A stretch of 56,378 bases of DNA. It comes from Gemmatimonas sp. (lineage in GTDB: Bacteria > Gemmatimonadota > Gemmatimonadetes > Longimicrobiales > Longimicrobiaceae). Positions 18,135 to 27,398 of the stretch are shown here, in pieces (position 1 is the first letter of the stretch; each line of letters begins with the position of its first letter). Location: the NCBI GenBank assembly GCA_009380025.1, contig WHSP01000013.1, forward strand, positions 1 to 56,378, given 5' to 3'. The translations under genes and the position numbers were made by a program. The notes beneath the pieces were generated by a model. That model saw only the letters and a program-made list of their open reading frames with translations. It had not been told where the DNA came from and made no database searches.

Positions 18135-18773
18135 TCACCCGTTCTGCCTGCCTCGCTGTCGAGCCTGGAACCGCCGCGCTTTGGCGCGGTTCCCACACTC
18201 CCTCATGTCGCACCAGCGGCGGCTGCGGTTTCGGCTCAGATCCACGAACAACCAGCTACAGCCCTCCCCGGCACACTCCTTCACCCGAGACCGGTCCGCC
18301 GATAGGAGGAGCTCCGTGGCCGAAATCGCCACCGGCCAGAGGAGCTGCTGGAGGGCATCGCTCTCTGGCCAGACCATCACGTAGTCGGTCCCGCTCCGCT
18401 CGATCCGACGCTCCACCGCCGCCTCCGCCGCTGTCCGCCCCAGCTCTTCCAGGTCCTTCACGTCCGGTACTTCCGTCGTGAAGACGCGGTAGATCGCCTC
18501 GCGCAGGGAGCGCGCTCGTGCGATCGTCTCGTCCGCCTTGGTCGGGTTCTCTGTCGCCACCTGCCGCAGTCGCGCCGAACGCCGCGGACCCAACAGCCCG
18601 ACCCGCTCGGCCCAGCCCACCAGGTCGTCGTACGTCCGGAGCTTGTCTTTCAGCTGCTCACCGGTTCGGCCGCTGGCAGTGTTCACCAGCTCCATGCTGA
18701 TGTCGCCCCCCACCAGGTCCATCGCCGCCACCGGCGAGCCGTCACCGCCCTCCACGTTCATAACCATCGTCAT
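18135..18773 (-). CDS. CGNR zinc-finger transcriptional regulator
   Basis: 212 residues. The N-terminal ABATE-like domain starts around MDLVGGDISMELVNTASGR and is followed by a helical region. The C-terminal zinc finger has Cys at KECAGEGCSWLFVD and RRWCDMRECGNRAKARRF, giving the four cysteines and the CGNR sequence that names the family. CGNR proteins are thought to be stress- or ligand-responsive DNA-binding regulators. The gene is divergent from the EamA exporter, with about 330 bases between their starts, the classic arrangement for a regulator and its target. It ends in a basic tail. Confidence 0.88.
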   Translation of the reverse strand: MTMVMNVEGGDGSPVAAMDLVGGDISMELVNTASGRTGEQLKDKLRTYDDLVGWAERVGLLGPRRSARLRQVATENPTKADETIARARSLREAIYRVFTTEVPDVKDLEELGRTAAEAAVERRIERSGTDYVMVWPESDALQQLLWPVAISATELLLSADRSRVKECAGEGCSWLFVDLSRNRSRRWCDMRECGNRAKARRFQARQRGRQNG

Positions 18774-19105
18774 CCCGTTGACTGGTTATCCACGGCACTG
18801 TATTCTATAACTACCATAACGTACTTTGCTGGTCAAGGTGGCGGATAGGACACGGCCTTCCGGAACGCGGACGGGGTCGGCGCGCCTTGCCCGCACCAGG
18901 TCCGCCGGGAGGGGGCGGCGAAAGGGGTAAGCGTGCACCCGGCGTTCCATACGGGTGCCGGGCGGACTCCACGATCGAAAGGACGGACGGAATGCGAGTG
19001 GTGAAGGAGGCGGTCGGTACGACCCCCGGCGACGGGGATACGGAGAGCGGGGTGGCAAGGCGGCATGACCCACGGCCTGCGGCGATAGCGCGTCAAGACG
19101 AGAAT

Positions 19106-20197
19106 ATGGGGCAGCCGGGCGCTCCCGAGACGTCGATGCGCGGCCCGGACCGGCGGGAGCGGATCCTGGTAGTCGCGGCATTTGCGGCGGTCTACATCGT
19201 GTGGGGCTCTACGTACCTGGCGATCGCGTGGGCGGTCGAAACGATTCCACCCTTTATGATGATCGGTGCCCGGTGCCTGATAGCCGGGGCAGTGCTTTAC
19301 GGCTGGACCCGATGGCGTGGTGGGCGGCGCCCGACGATTGGCGAATGGGGCGAGGCGGCCGTCGCGGGAACCCTGCTCTTCGTGACGGGGCAGGCGCTGC
19401 TCGCGTGGGCGGAGACACGCATCGCCTCCGGCCCCGCGGCCCTCCTGGTGGCGACGGAGCCGCTGTTCATCGTCCTCCTTGCGTGGCACGGCGGGCGACT
19501 CGTGGGTGCTGGCCGTGCGGGTACCCGTCCCGCACGGCGAACGATCGGGGCACTGCTGATCGGATTCGCGGGCGTGGGAACCATGGTCCTACCGGGTGCG
19601 GGTGATCGCCTCGATGGAGCGGGTGCGGCAGTGGCCCTCCTGGCCTCGCTTTCCTGGTCCGTCGGCATGTTCCGGACGCGAGCGGTCCCGGGGCGGTCGC
19701 CGGCGCAGCTAGCCGGAATGCAGCTCCTGATGGCCGGTCTGGTGCTGGGGGTCGTCACGCTCGTGGCCGGCGAGACGTCCGCGCTGCCGGAGGGTGGACC
19801 GTCCCCGCGGTCGCTGCTCGCGTTCGGATATCTCGTGGTCTTCGGATCGGTGGTGACGTTCGGCGCATACGTCTGGCTGCTCGAGCGAGTCGGTCCACTT
19901 CGTCTCTCGACGCACGCTTATGTGAACCCGTTGGTTGCCCTCGCGCTTGGGGCCGGCCTCGGTGGAGAAGTCATGACCGGCTCACTCGTCGTGGCCATGA
20001 CACTGATCCTGGGATCCGTAGTTGTCCTCGTGCGGAAGGAGCCCACTGGCCGAAAGGCGGCAGGGGCACGTCGGGCCGGCACATCTTCGCGGCGGGCAAG
20101 GCGCAGACACCAGTGGCGGTCGTCCGCACGGCGGTTGCGCCGAGGGGTGAAGCGGTGGCGAGTGCCTTGCCATTTCTCCATGTATGGACGACCTTAG
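19106..20197 (+). CDS. EamA-family drug/metabolite exporter
   Basis: About 363 residues from the ATG at 19106; ATGs at 18992 and 19136 are also possible. Ten hydrophobic helices in two EamA repeats are visible. The first opens with AAFAAVYIVWGSTYLAIAWA and contains GPAALLVATEPLFIVLLAWH; the second holds LVVFGSVVTFGAYVWLLE and STHAYVNPLVALALGAGL. Both are characteristic of the DMT superfamily (YedA/RhaT type). These carriers export amino acids or small metabolites in the inner membrane. After the last helix the protein has an unusual ~50-residue Arg-rich tail that may be a read-through of a former shorter end. The divergent CGNR regulator is a likely controller. Confidence 0.88.
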   Translation: MGQPGAPETSMRGPDRRERILVVAAFAAVYIVWGSTYLAIAWAVETIPPFMMIGARCLIAGAVLYGWTRWRGGRRPTIGEWGEAAVAGTLLFVTGQALLAWAETRIASGPAALLVATEPLFIVLLAWHGGRLVGAGRAGTRPARRTIGALLIGFAGVGTMVLPGAGDRLDGAGAAVALLASLSWSVGMFRTRAVPGRSPAQLAGMQLLMAGLVLGVVTLVAGETSALPEGGPSPRSLLAFGYLVVFGSVVTFGAYVWLLERVGPLRLSTHAYVNPLVALALGAGLGGEVMTGSLVVAMTLILGSVVVLVRKEPTGRKAAGARRAGTSSRRARRRHQWRSSARRLRRGVKRWRVPCHFSMYGRP

Positions 20198-20226
20198 GAT
20201 AGCAGTCCATTCATGGAGGAAGCACG

Positions 20227-20631
20227 ATGGCCGTTGCCGCCCGAAAGGGAAAGCCGGTCGATCCGGAGAGTGCGGGCGGACCCGCGTTCCGAACGTTCTT
20301 TCGGATTGCCGATCGCTGGAAGCTGTCGCCCGATGAGCAGATGACCCTTTTGGGTCTCACCTCCCGGTCGACGTACTACAAGTGGAGGAACGAGCCCCCG
20401 AAGCGGCTCACGCCGGACCTTCTGGAGCGTCTCTCCTACATCTTCGGGATCTACAAGAACCTGCGAGTCCTCCTACCGGACTCTGCCGCCGCCGACGCCT
20501 GGCTCCGGAAGTCGAACTCGACGCCGCTCTTCAACGGTCGCTCGGCGCTGGATCGTCTCCTGTCGGGTCACGTGGCGGACCTGTACGTGGTGCGGCGGTA
20601 CCTGGATGCGGAGCGAGGTGGATGGTCCTAG
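20227..20631 (+). CDS. Xre/MbcA/ParS-type antitoxin
   Basis: 134 residues. The N-terminal helix-turn-helix contains LSPDEQMTLLGLTSRSTYYK followed by W and basic residues. The C-terminal half matches the MbcA/ParS toxin-binding (DUF2384) domain: LERLSYIFGIYKNLRVLLPD and then FNGRSALDRLLSGHVADLYV. The start is preceded by GGAGGAAGCACG, a strong ribosome-binding site. The end overlaps the RES toxin gene by 10 bases. The antitoxin is expected to neutralise the toxin directly and repress the pair through its helix-turn-helix. Confidence 0.92.
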   Translation: MAVAARKGKPVDPESAGGPAFRTFFRIADRWKLSPDEQMTLLGLTSRSTYYKWRNEPPKRLTPDLLERLSYIFGIYKNLRVLLPDSAAADAWLRKSNSTPLFNGRSALDRLLSGHVADLYVVRRYLDAERGGWS

Positions 20632-21329
20632 ACCCGGTCGCGGTCCCGGTCTCCGACGTCCGGTGGCCGTCCTGTTACCGGGTCATCCCCAGCCGCTTCC
20701 CACCCGTACAATTGTTCGAGGAAGTTGCGAACCCGGAGGATCTCGAGGCGGTCTTCGCGATCGAGGCGCTGACCAACGATCGAATCCGCGACGAAGTGGG
20801 CACGCTGAGCCTCGTGGCGCCCGAGGACCGGGTTACCGGGGCCGGGGCAAGCTCCATCATGGCGGCCTTCACCCATCCGTCCCCGATCGGAGGACGGTTC
20901 ACCGACGGCAGCTTCGGCGCGTACTACACAGCGAGGGATCTCGAGACGGCGATCGAGGAGACCGTCTACCACCGGGAGCGCTTCCTCCGGGCGACGAACG
21001 AGGCGCCCATCGAGCTGGATATGCGGGTACTGCGTGCCCGACTCGGTGCCGAGTTGCATGATCTCCGGAGCCTCGCGCCGGATCACCCCGACATCTATCA
21101 CCTCGACGATTACTCTGCCTCCCAGGCCTTGGCCAGAGGGCTCAGAGCCACAGGGTCATGGGGCATCGCTTATGACAGCGTCCGCCGGACTGGCGGGGAA
21201 TGTGCCGCCGTCCTGCGCCCCCGAGCCCTATCGCGGTGCCAGCAGGCGCAGCACCTGGGTTACGTCTGGGATGGTGCACGGATCAGCACCGTCTACCAGA
21301 AGAAAATCCTGCAGAAGCTCTCAAGTTGA
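20622..21329 (+). CDS. RES-domain toxin (NAD+ degrading)
   Basis: 235 residues from the ATG at 20622, inside the end of the antitoxin gene. RES-domain landmarks are present: CYRVIPSRFPP near the start, then GGRFTDGSFGAYYTARDLET with the conserved Arg and Tyr, and AIEETVYHRERFL with the conserved Glu. The characterised members phosphorolyse NAD+ and arrest growth. Length and order (Xre first, RES second) are canonical for type II RES-Xre systems. The Arg, Tyr and Glu are intact, so the toxin looks active. The chosen start avoids an upstream shadow frame beginning at 20382. Confidence 0.9.
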   Translation: MVLDPVAVPVSDVRWPSCYRVIPSRFPPVQLFEEVANPEDLEAVFAIEALTNDRIRDEVGTLSLVAPEDRVTGAGASSIMAAFTHPSPIGGRFTDGSFGAYYTARDLETAIEETVYHRERFLRATNEAPIELDMRVLRARLGAELHDLRSLAPDHPDIYHLDDYSASQALARGLRATGSWGIAYDSVRRTGGECAAVLRPRALSRCQQAQHLGYVWDGARISTVYQKKILQKLSS

Positions 21330-21566
21330 GCCCGTATCGAACGGCATCCTACCCGAAAACAACGACTTCACCGAAGAGGGCGCAGAGAACTGCGCGATCC
21401 CGCAACCGATGAAGAGGTAACGGCCGTAGAGGGAGGTAGTGGAGGGGGTGAAGGACCATCGATCCCTTGCCAACCCAGGGAATGATCTTACCCTTTGCGA
21501 AGCAAGGGTAGAATCAACCCGTAACCTCGACTGGCGCCGTCCACTCTTCCCCGAACCCGTGCCGAC

Positions 21567-24257
21567 ATGCGAACAGCACCGATCTGGCGGCGCTATCTGC
21601 GGCTTTTGGGAGACGATTTCGCCGGGGACGTTGATGACGAGCTCCGCTTCCACCTGGAGACGCGGATCGATGCGCTGGTCGCCGAAGGGATGTCGAGAGA
21701 AGCAGCGAGGGCGCAGGCCGAGCATGAGTTCGGCGAGATGGCGAAGATCAGGGAGGAGATGAACGAGATGGGGAGAGCGCGGCAGCGGAGGAAGGGAAGG
21801 GCACGCTGGTGGGAAGCGGCAGGACAGGACCTGCGTTTCGCCGGCCGTGGGCTTCGCAAGAACCCGGCGTTCGCGGCGATCTCGATCCTGACGCTAGGGC
21901 TTGGTATTGGGGGGACGACGGCGATATTCAGCGTCGTGGAGGGGGTGCTGCTGCGTCCGCTCGCGTATAGCGAGCCCGATCGGCTCGTCCAAGTCTGGCA
22001 GATCGGCGAGAACGGCGGGCGCACTCAATTCTCGCGGCAGAATCATCAGGACGTACGCGAGCGGAGCCGTAGCTTCGAGGCCCTGGCTGCCTACTCTCCG
22101 GGGTTAACCCCGGTGTCGAGCGGTGACGGCGAGGTATCGCGAGTTTCAGTCGCGGAAGTGTCGGACGAGTTCTTCGAGGTGCTGGACGCGGCGCCCGCGC
22201 TCGGACGGTGGATGGCGCCAGAGGAGGTCGCATCGGGAGCGCCCGTTGCCGTAGTCAGCGCTGAGTTCTGGCGTATGCAACTCGGAGGGGGCGAGCGTCT
22301 CGAGGATCGAGCCGTACGGATTGGCGACCGGCTCCATACGGTGGTGGGTGTAATGCCGCAGACCGCCGATTTCCCATGGGGAACGGGTGCGTGGATTCCG
22401 CGAGATCCGAATCGCACCGAGTACCGTACGGGTCACAACTACCGTATCGTCGGCCGGCTGGCACCCGGCGTGAGCCTCGAGACAGCGGAAGGGGAGCTGA
22501 GCGCGATCGCCCGCGAGCTCAGGGGGATGTATGGCGACGACACATGGATGATGGACGCTGCGGTCGTGCCGCTGCGGGAGCAGCTTGTCGGTGGTGTGCG
22601 GCCCGTCCTTTTCCTCTTGCTGGGTGCTGCCGGGTTCCTGCTGTTGGTCGCTTGCGCGAACGTCGTGAACCTGCTGCTGGCGCGCGCCGCGACCCGCCGC
22701 GCGGAGATCGCCGTCCGGCAGGCGGTCGGGGCCGGGAAGGGGCGGCTGGTGAGGCAGTTCCTAACGGAGGCGCTCCTCCTGTCGGTTCTCGGCGGAGTTC
22801 TGGGGGTGATCCTGGCCCGCTTCGGTGTGGCAGCGCTCCTTGCCCTGGAGCCGGGTCGGCTTCCCCGCGTCGAAGAGGTCGGTCTCGACGCCTCGGTGTT
22901 GGCCTTCGCGATCGCCGTCTCCTTCGCGACGGCCGCTACGATCGGGCTGGTCACGGCGATCCGCGCTGCGGATGGAGACATCCACAATGCGCTTTCCGAG
23001 TCGGTCAGCTCGCGGATCGGAGGGGTGGGTAGCCATCGAGCCCGCCACGGGCTGATGGCACTTCAGATTGTGATGACGTGCGTGCTCCTCGTCGGGGCGG
23101 GCATGCTCATCCGCAGCTTCCTCCGCCTGACGGCCGTCGATCCGGGCTATCGGACGACCGGCACGGTCGTCATCGACGCCTATCTCCCGAGCGGCGATGG
23201 GAACGACGTGGCCGAAGTCGCGGCTCGAGCCAGGGACGATCTGCTGGCGCGTCTCAGCGTCCTTCCCGGTGTCTCCCGCGTGGGTGTCACGAGCTCCTTT
23301 CCGACGAGCGGCGGCGGTTCGAACGGCACCTTTCTCATCCTGACCGAACCGGAAGAGATTGCCAGTCTCGATGACTTCGCGAGGCTGATCGAAGACCCGT
23401 CGCGTCTCGGCCAAGCCGAGTACCGCGTGGCCAGCGGCGACTACTTCCGGGCGATGGGGATCCCGCTTCTGCGCGGGCGTCCCTTCGACGAGCGGGACGC
23501 ACCCGAATCGCCGCACGCCGCGGTGATCAGCGAGTCGCTGGCCGAGCGCAGGTGGTCTGGCGAGGACCCGATCGGAAAGATCATCCAGTACGGCAACATG
23601 GACCGTGACCTGCGCCCCTACACGATCGTTGGGGTGGTGGGCGACATACGCGAGGCTGGTTTGGATGCAGAGCCCCTCCCCACCTTTTACGGGAACGCTC
23701 TCCAGCGCTCGAGGTCCCTCGTCGGACTCTTCTCGCTCGTGCTCGAAGTCGGAGGAAATCCCGCGCCCGTTCTCTCCGCTGCTCGCGTAGCCGCCGCCGA
23801 GGCCGTCCCGGATGTGCCGGTCCGGATCCGAACCGTCGAGGAGATCCTGGGGGCGTCGCTGGCGCAGCGGCGCTTCAGCCTGATCCTCCTCAGCACCTTC
23901 GCCCTGACCGCTCTCGCCCTGGCTGTGGCGGGGGTCTATGGCGTGATCTCGTACCTCGTCGCACAGCGACGCCGGGAGCTGGGAATCCGCCTCACCCTGG
24001 GAGCGACCCGGAGCGATATAATCGGCCACGTCATCGGTCCCGGAATGGCGGTCGTCGCCGGCGGTGTCCTGATCGGCATCATCGGCGCTTTCGCCGCCAC
24101 CCGTTTGCTCGAGAGTCTCCTGTACGGGATCACCCCCACCGACCCACCCACCTTCCTGGCGGTTGCCTTCCTGCTGATCAGTGTGTCCCTGGTTGCGACC
24201 TGGGTGCCCGCCATCCGTGCGGCCCGAACGGACCCGATGATCGCGTTGAGGGAGTAG
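21567..24257 (+). CDS. ADOP-type ABC permease (MacB/FtsX fold)
   Basis: 896 residues. The N-terminal ~80-residue PadR-like ADOP region (DDELRFHLETRIDALVAEGM, then REAARAQAEHEFGE) precedes the first transmembrane helix. The MacB periplasmic core opens with FAAISILTLGLGIGGTTAIF and LLRPLAYSEPDRLVQVWQ. Two FtsX domains follow, at about 350-460 and 770-890; the protein ends in ARTDPMIALRE, as in other ADOPs. These duplicated orphan permeases are abundant in Acidobacteriota and Gemmatimonadota and usually lack an adjacent ATPase, as here. Substrate unknown. Two tail-only relatives are in this window (4006-4140 and 11155-11361). Confidence 0.92.
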   Translation: MRTAPIWRRYLRLLGDDFAGDVDDELRFHLETRIDALVAEGMSREAARAQAEHEFGEMAKIREEMNEMGRARQRRKGRARWWEAAGQDLRFAGRGLRKNPAFAAISILTLGLGIGGTTAIFSVVEGVLLRPLAYSEPDRLVQVWQIGENGGRTQFSRQNHQDVRERSRSFEALAAYSPGLTPVSSGDGEVSRVSVAEVSDEFFEVLDAAPALGRWMAPEEVASGAPVAVVSAEFWRMQLGGGERLEDRAVRIGDRLHTVVGVMPQTADFPWGTGAWIPRDPNRTEYRTGHNYRIVGRLAPGVSLETAEGELSAIARELRGMYGDDTWMMDAAVVPLREQLVGGVRPVLFLLLGAAGFLLLVACANVVNLLLARAATRRAEIAVRQAVGAGKGRLVRQFLTEALLLSVLGGVLGVILARFGVAALLALEPGRLPRVEEVGLDASVLAFAIAVSFATAATIGLVTAIRAADGDIHNALSESVSSRIGGVGSHRARHGLMALQIVMTCVLLVGAGMLIRSFLRLTAVDPGYRTTGTVVIDAYLPSGDGNDVAEVAARARDDLLARLSVLPGVSRVGVTSSFPTSGGGSNGTFLILTEPEEIASLDDFARLIEDPSRLGQAEYRVASGDYFRAMGIPLLRGRPFDERDAPESPHAAVISESLAERRWSGEDPIGKIIQYGNMDRDLRPYTIVGVVGDIREAGLDAEPLPTFYGNALQRSRSLVGLFSLVLEVGGNPAPVLSAARVAAAEAVPDVPVRIRTVEEILGASLAQRRFSLILLSTFALTALALAVAGVYGVISYLVAQRRRELGIRLTLGATRSDIIGHVIGPGMAVVAGGVLIGIIGAFAATRLLESLLYGITPTDPPTFLAVAFLLISVSLVATWVPAIRAARTDPMIALRE

Positions 24258-24582
24258 TCTTGACATCGTATAGAAGGTGGAACCCAGCACAAGCTGGTGA
24301 CCTCTGCCCCAGGCTGGACTCCTCATCGCGGCAAGTGACCTCTGGATTGTCGCGTTCGCCGTCTCTTGAGCCCACTCATCGGAAGGGCACTCACGCGGAG
24401 GGCGCGGAGGATCGCGGAGGTTTCCCAGGGGACCCACGTCGTTCGTAATCGTCCGATAACCGAGCGGGTGCCGAAAAGGGCGGTGGGTGGGCGTGACACG
24501 AGTATCGGAGCGGTTCAAGAAGCTGGCCACCCCGGGGCGTTCGCGCTAGATTTCAGCAGACGTCCTCGAGCCGCCGAGTGAC
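24258..24582. other. Intergenic region with a CACGCGGAGG-type repeat
   Basis: No gene. It contains one copy (about 24391-24420) of the TCACGCGGAGGGCGCGGAGG repeat that also occurs as an inverted pair at 42447-42522. The rest shows no recognisable site. Confidence 0.5.
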
Positions 24583-25188
24583 ATGGTCCAGTCAGGGATT
24601 CCGGTCGCCCCATCCGCCTGTTTGACGCTTCGAGCGCACCACCCGGCTCCGGCGCGGGTGGAGCTGGTGTATCGTCCCGCATCGCGGCGGCTGGCGCGAA
24701 CGCTGTTCTGGATCGTGGCGTGTTGGGGTTCGATTCCTCTGTTGTTGTGGGTGCCGCCGCACTATCCGTGGGTGGCGGGAGCGTTCGTGGCGGGAGCGTA
24801 TCTGGCCTATCGGGACTGGACGGGCCGTTATTCGGTGCACAGCTTCGCGGGGATCTGTCCGCGATGTGGCTCGCCGCTGTCGTTGGGGCTGGATCGGAAG
24901 ATCGATCTACCGCACACGTTGACGTGCTTCAGCTGCCATTTCGAACCGCGGCTGGAGGTGAGCTTCGCTGGGGAAGGTGAAGGTCAGGTGGTGCGATTGG
25001 AGCACCAAGTACCGGAGTGTGTGGGTTTGTGGAAGAAGCGCTGGCTGGCGGACAGCGCGTTTCTATACTGTGAGGAGTGCCACGGCGGGCTGCCGTGGAG
25101 CGACGTGGCGAAAGAGCAGGCGGAAGCGGAGAACGAGCGAGCCGAGATCCTGGCGAGGTTGACGGACGAGGGCCAGCCGTTCATCTGA
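24583..25188 (+). CDS. Membrane protein with a zinc ribbon
   Basis: 201 residues, no family recognised. Two hydrophobic segments lie at about 45-80 (LFWIVACWGSIPLLLW and WVAGAFVAGAYLAYRDW). A CxxC...CxxC zinc ribbon follows: ICPRCGSPLSL and LTCFSCHFEP (about 90-125). A further Cys pair, YCEECHGGLPW, sits near 160. The C-terminus is charged and probably cytoplasmic. The arrangement suggests a membrane-anchored zinc-ribbon protein, perhaps a scaffold or sensor. The 3' end overlaps that of the MarR gene by eight bases in convergent orientation. Confidence 0.6.
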   Translation: MVQSGIPVAPSACLTLRAHHPAPARVELVYRPASRRLARTLFWIVACWGSIPLLLWVPPHYPWVAGAFVAGAYLAYRDWTGRYSVHSFAGICPRCGSPLSLGLDRKIDLPHTLTCFSCHFEPRLEVSFAGEGEGQVVRLEHQVPECVGLWKKRWLADSAFLYCEECHGGLPWSDVAKEQAEAENERAEILARLTDEGQPFI

Positions 25189-25813
25189 GGGGGTTGGGGA
25201 GGGGCGGAGGGTTCTGAATGTTTGTACCCCTGTCGGGGCTGCCGCGAAGGTGCGGAGACCGGCGGGGGTATCCTGTTTCGGGCGATTCGGCGTCGATGGA
25301 GGAACAGGTGCCGCCGCTGGTGTCGACGCGTGCGGCGGCGGCGCGTGCGAGCCGGCCGATCAGGCGAGCCATCTCGCGGCGAACCGCGGGCTCGAACCCG
25401 GCGAGCAGAAGCTTTTCCTCGCAGAGGACCTCGTCGCGAACGTCGCGGAGGAGGGCAACACCACCGGGGGTGGCGCTGATCCGGAGAGCGCGCCGGTCCG
25501 AGGGGTTGGGCTCACGGACGGCATAGTCCTTCCGCTCGAGTGCGTCAACGACCCGGCTGGTGGTGCTCTTGTCGAGGAAGAGCCGAGCGGCGAGGTGGTT
25601 CATCGACAGGGGGCCGTGGCCCGCGATCATCTCGAGTGCGTGGCACTGAGTGACCGAGAGATCATGGCAGCAAATCTTGTCGCGCTCGCGGAACTGGTAG
25701 ACGCGGATCAGGTCGGAAATCGATCGATGGAGGTCTGCCGCGTCGCGGTCGAGGCGAGGGTCTTTGCGCACGTAGTGGAGAGAGGATGGCGCCGGAGCGG
25801 GATGCGTAGCCAT
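25181..25813 (-). CDS. MarR-family transcriptional regulator
   Basis: About 210 residues from the ATG at 25813; the frame is open upstream to 25942, but those residues are basic and do not fit. The winged helix-turn-helix is clear: DLSVTQCHALEMIAGHGPLS, then MNHLAARLFLDKSTTSRVVD and the wing RREPNPSDRRALRISAT-like segment ending in TPGG. A typical MarR protein is ~150 residues. The extra ~45-residue Ser/Pro-rich tail after AARVDTSGG may be an eroded extension reaching the convergent neighbour. The target is unknown; the CDF exporter on the other strand starts 320 bases away and is a candidate. Confidence 0.85.
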   Translation of the reverse strand: MATHPAPAPSSLHYVRKDPRLDRDAADLHRSISDLIRVYQFRERDKICCHDLSVTQCHALEMIAGHGPLSMNHLAARLFLDKSTTSRVVDALERKDYAVREPNPSDRRALRISATPGGVALLRDVRDEVLCEEKLLLAGFEPAVRREMARLIGRLARAAAARVDTSGGTCSSIDAESPETGYPRRSPHLRGSPDRGTNIQNPPPLPNPLR

Positions 25814-26002
25814 ACCGGGACCCGTCCTTGGTGTTCGGCGAGGAGTGAGGGGCTTTTGCGGTTGCGAGCGGCAACGGTAAGGGCGATCGGGTCGCTGCGT
25901 CAAGGGAACAAAAAGAGTGACTAGCGGTCGATGTGGCCGCATGCAACGCAGAGGGCGAACCGTGAGTCTGCACGGGTCCTCTTCGGATTATGCGCAAGAC
26001 AG

Positions 26003-26100
26003 GCCGTCGACAGATCGCGCATCTCTGCGTTTCAGTTCTTCGCCGCCGGTTGCGGCTCGTCGTGCGCCCCGAGCTGCACGATTTCTCTTCGGGCTTCGCT
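26003..26100 (+). repeat. Dispersed repeat family 1, copy A
   Basis: Shares AGATCGCGCATCTCTGCGTT, a GCGGCTCGTCG-type block and GAGCTGCACGATTTCTCTTC with the copy at 50259-50385 and, inverted, with 39903-40000. This copy lacks the central perfect hairpin of the other two and looks degenerate. It lies in the 322-base gap (25814-26135) before the CDF gene, where nothing else was identified. Confidence 0.65.
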
Positions 26101-26135
26101 GAAGCCGGTTTATCAACAGCCCTCGTCACTTCGGT

Positions 26136-27059
26136 ATGAGCGCAGATTCAGCAGTCGGACGGTCGCTCGTGGGGCCCGCGTGGGTCGCCGTCGTGGCTGC
26201 GCTGCTGACGATCGGGCTGAAGGGCGGCGCCTACCTGCTGACGGACTCGGTCGCGATCCTGTCGGACGCGCTCGAGTCTCTGGTCAACCTCGTGGCCTCG
26301 TTGATCGCCCTGGTAGTGCTTGCGATCGCCGCCAGACCGGCCGACGAGCAGCATTCCTACGGTCACACCAAAGTCGAATACTTCGCGAGCGGGTTCGAGG
26401 GCGCGCTCATCCTCTTCACGGCGCTGAGCATCGGCTACGCGTCGATCTCCCGCCTATTCGCCCCCCCGGTTCTGGACGAGGTCGGCGTGGGGTTGGCGAT
26501 CACGGCGTTGGCGACCGTGATAAACCTCGCCGCCGCACGTCTACTCTTCCGGGCGGGACGACGGCACCACTCGGTCGCGCTCGAGTCGGGCGCGCAACAC
26601 CTGATGACGGACGTATGGACGTCCGTGGGGGTCATCGGCGGAGTCGCGGTGGCGAGTGCGACCGGGTGGCTCGTGCTCGATCCGATCATCGCCCTCATCG
26701 TTGCCGTCAACATCCTGACCACGGGCATCGACCTCCTCCGTCGGTCCACGCTCGGCCTGATCGACACGGCCCTACCGGCGGAGACGCGCAAGCTGATCTC
26801 CAGGATCCTCGACGAGCATCGCCCCGAAGGCGTCGAGTACCACGCCCTGCGCACCCGACAGGCGGGGATGTTGCGCTTCATCTCCTTCCACATCCTCGTA
26901 CCGGGAGACTGGACGGTGAAACGCGGACACGACCTGCTCGAAGACCTCGAGGAGCGAATCCGCTCCGCCGTTCCGCACAGCACGGTGTTCACCCATCTCG
27001 AACCCGTCGAGGATCCGCTCTCCTGGCAGGATACCGAGCTGAGGCGGAGCACTGATTAA
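26136..27059 (+). CDS. Cation diffusion facilitator (metal exporter)
   Basis: 307 residues with six transmembrane helices. Metal-site signatures are visible: LLTDSVAILSDALESLVNL in helix 2 (two Asp of site A), DEQHSYGHTKVEYFASGFEG after it, and GAQHLMTDVWTSVGVI in helix 5 (His and Asp of site A). The C-terminal ~90 residues form the usual cytoplasmic ferredoxin-like domain (EGVEYHALRTRQAG, then FISFHILVPGDWTV). This is a FieF/CzcD-like proton-coupled exporter of Zn2+ or Fe2+ at the inner membrane. The exact metal cannot be told. Dispersed repeat A lies just upstream. Confidence 0.92.
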   Translation: MSADSAVGRSLVGPAWVAVVAALLTIGLKGGAYLLTDSVAILSDALESLVNLVASLIALVVLAIAARPADEQHSYGHTKVEYFASGFEGALILFTALSIGYASISRLFAPPVLDEVGVGLAITALATVINLAAARLLFRAGRRHHSVALESGAQHLMTDVWTSVGVIGGVAVASATGWLVLDPIIALIVAVNILTTGIDLLRRSTLGLIDTALPAETRKLISRILDEHRPEGVEYHALRTRQAGMLRFISFHILVPGDWTVKRGHDLLEDLEERIRSAVPHSTVFTHLEPVEDPLSWQDTELRRSTD

Positions 27060-27398
27060 TCCGTCGACTGTCTTCGGCGTCAGCCGAGGGGAGCCGCTGG
27101 AGATTGCGCTTTATGCGGAGCCGCGGAGAGTCGTAGGGCCGGGATGTCGACCCGTCGACTCCCCTGGGTTCCCGCGAACGTGACATTGGCGACGCAACAT
27201 CGGCGTGCGTCGGGCGGTAAAAGGAAGAAGACGGGCACCCCGGAAGCCGGCCCGCCGCACGGGGAAAGTGCAGTCGCGCGGACGAGTGTCCCCCGCCATC
27301 GATGCGAGCTAACCCATTTGTCCTCAGATCGATGGCACAACGGGTGCAAACGCTTGCTTCCACCCGGTTGAGTGGATTCTGCAGAAACGGAGGGTTCT
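27060..27398. other. Intergenic region
   Basis: 339 bases between the CDF gene and the next gene. No gene or strong hairpin was seen. A good ribosome-binding site (CGGAGGGTTCT) occurs at the right end, immediately before the ATG at 27399. Confidence 0.4.

Noticed and set aside
17895-18305. 136-residue plus-strand frame after the histidine kinase
   Set aside because: A hydrophobic stretch near 18045-18100 is suggestive, but there is no start signal and the rest is antisense to the CGNR gene.
22761-24530. 589-residue minus-strand frame
   Set aside because: Antisense to the ADOP permease; charged low-complexity composition and no domain.
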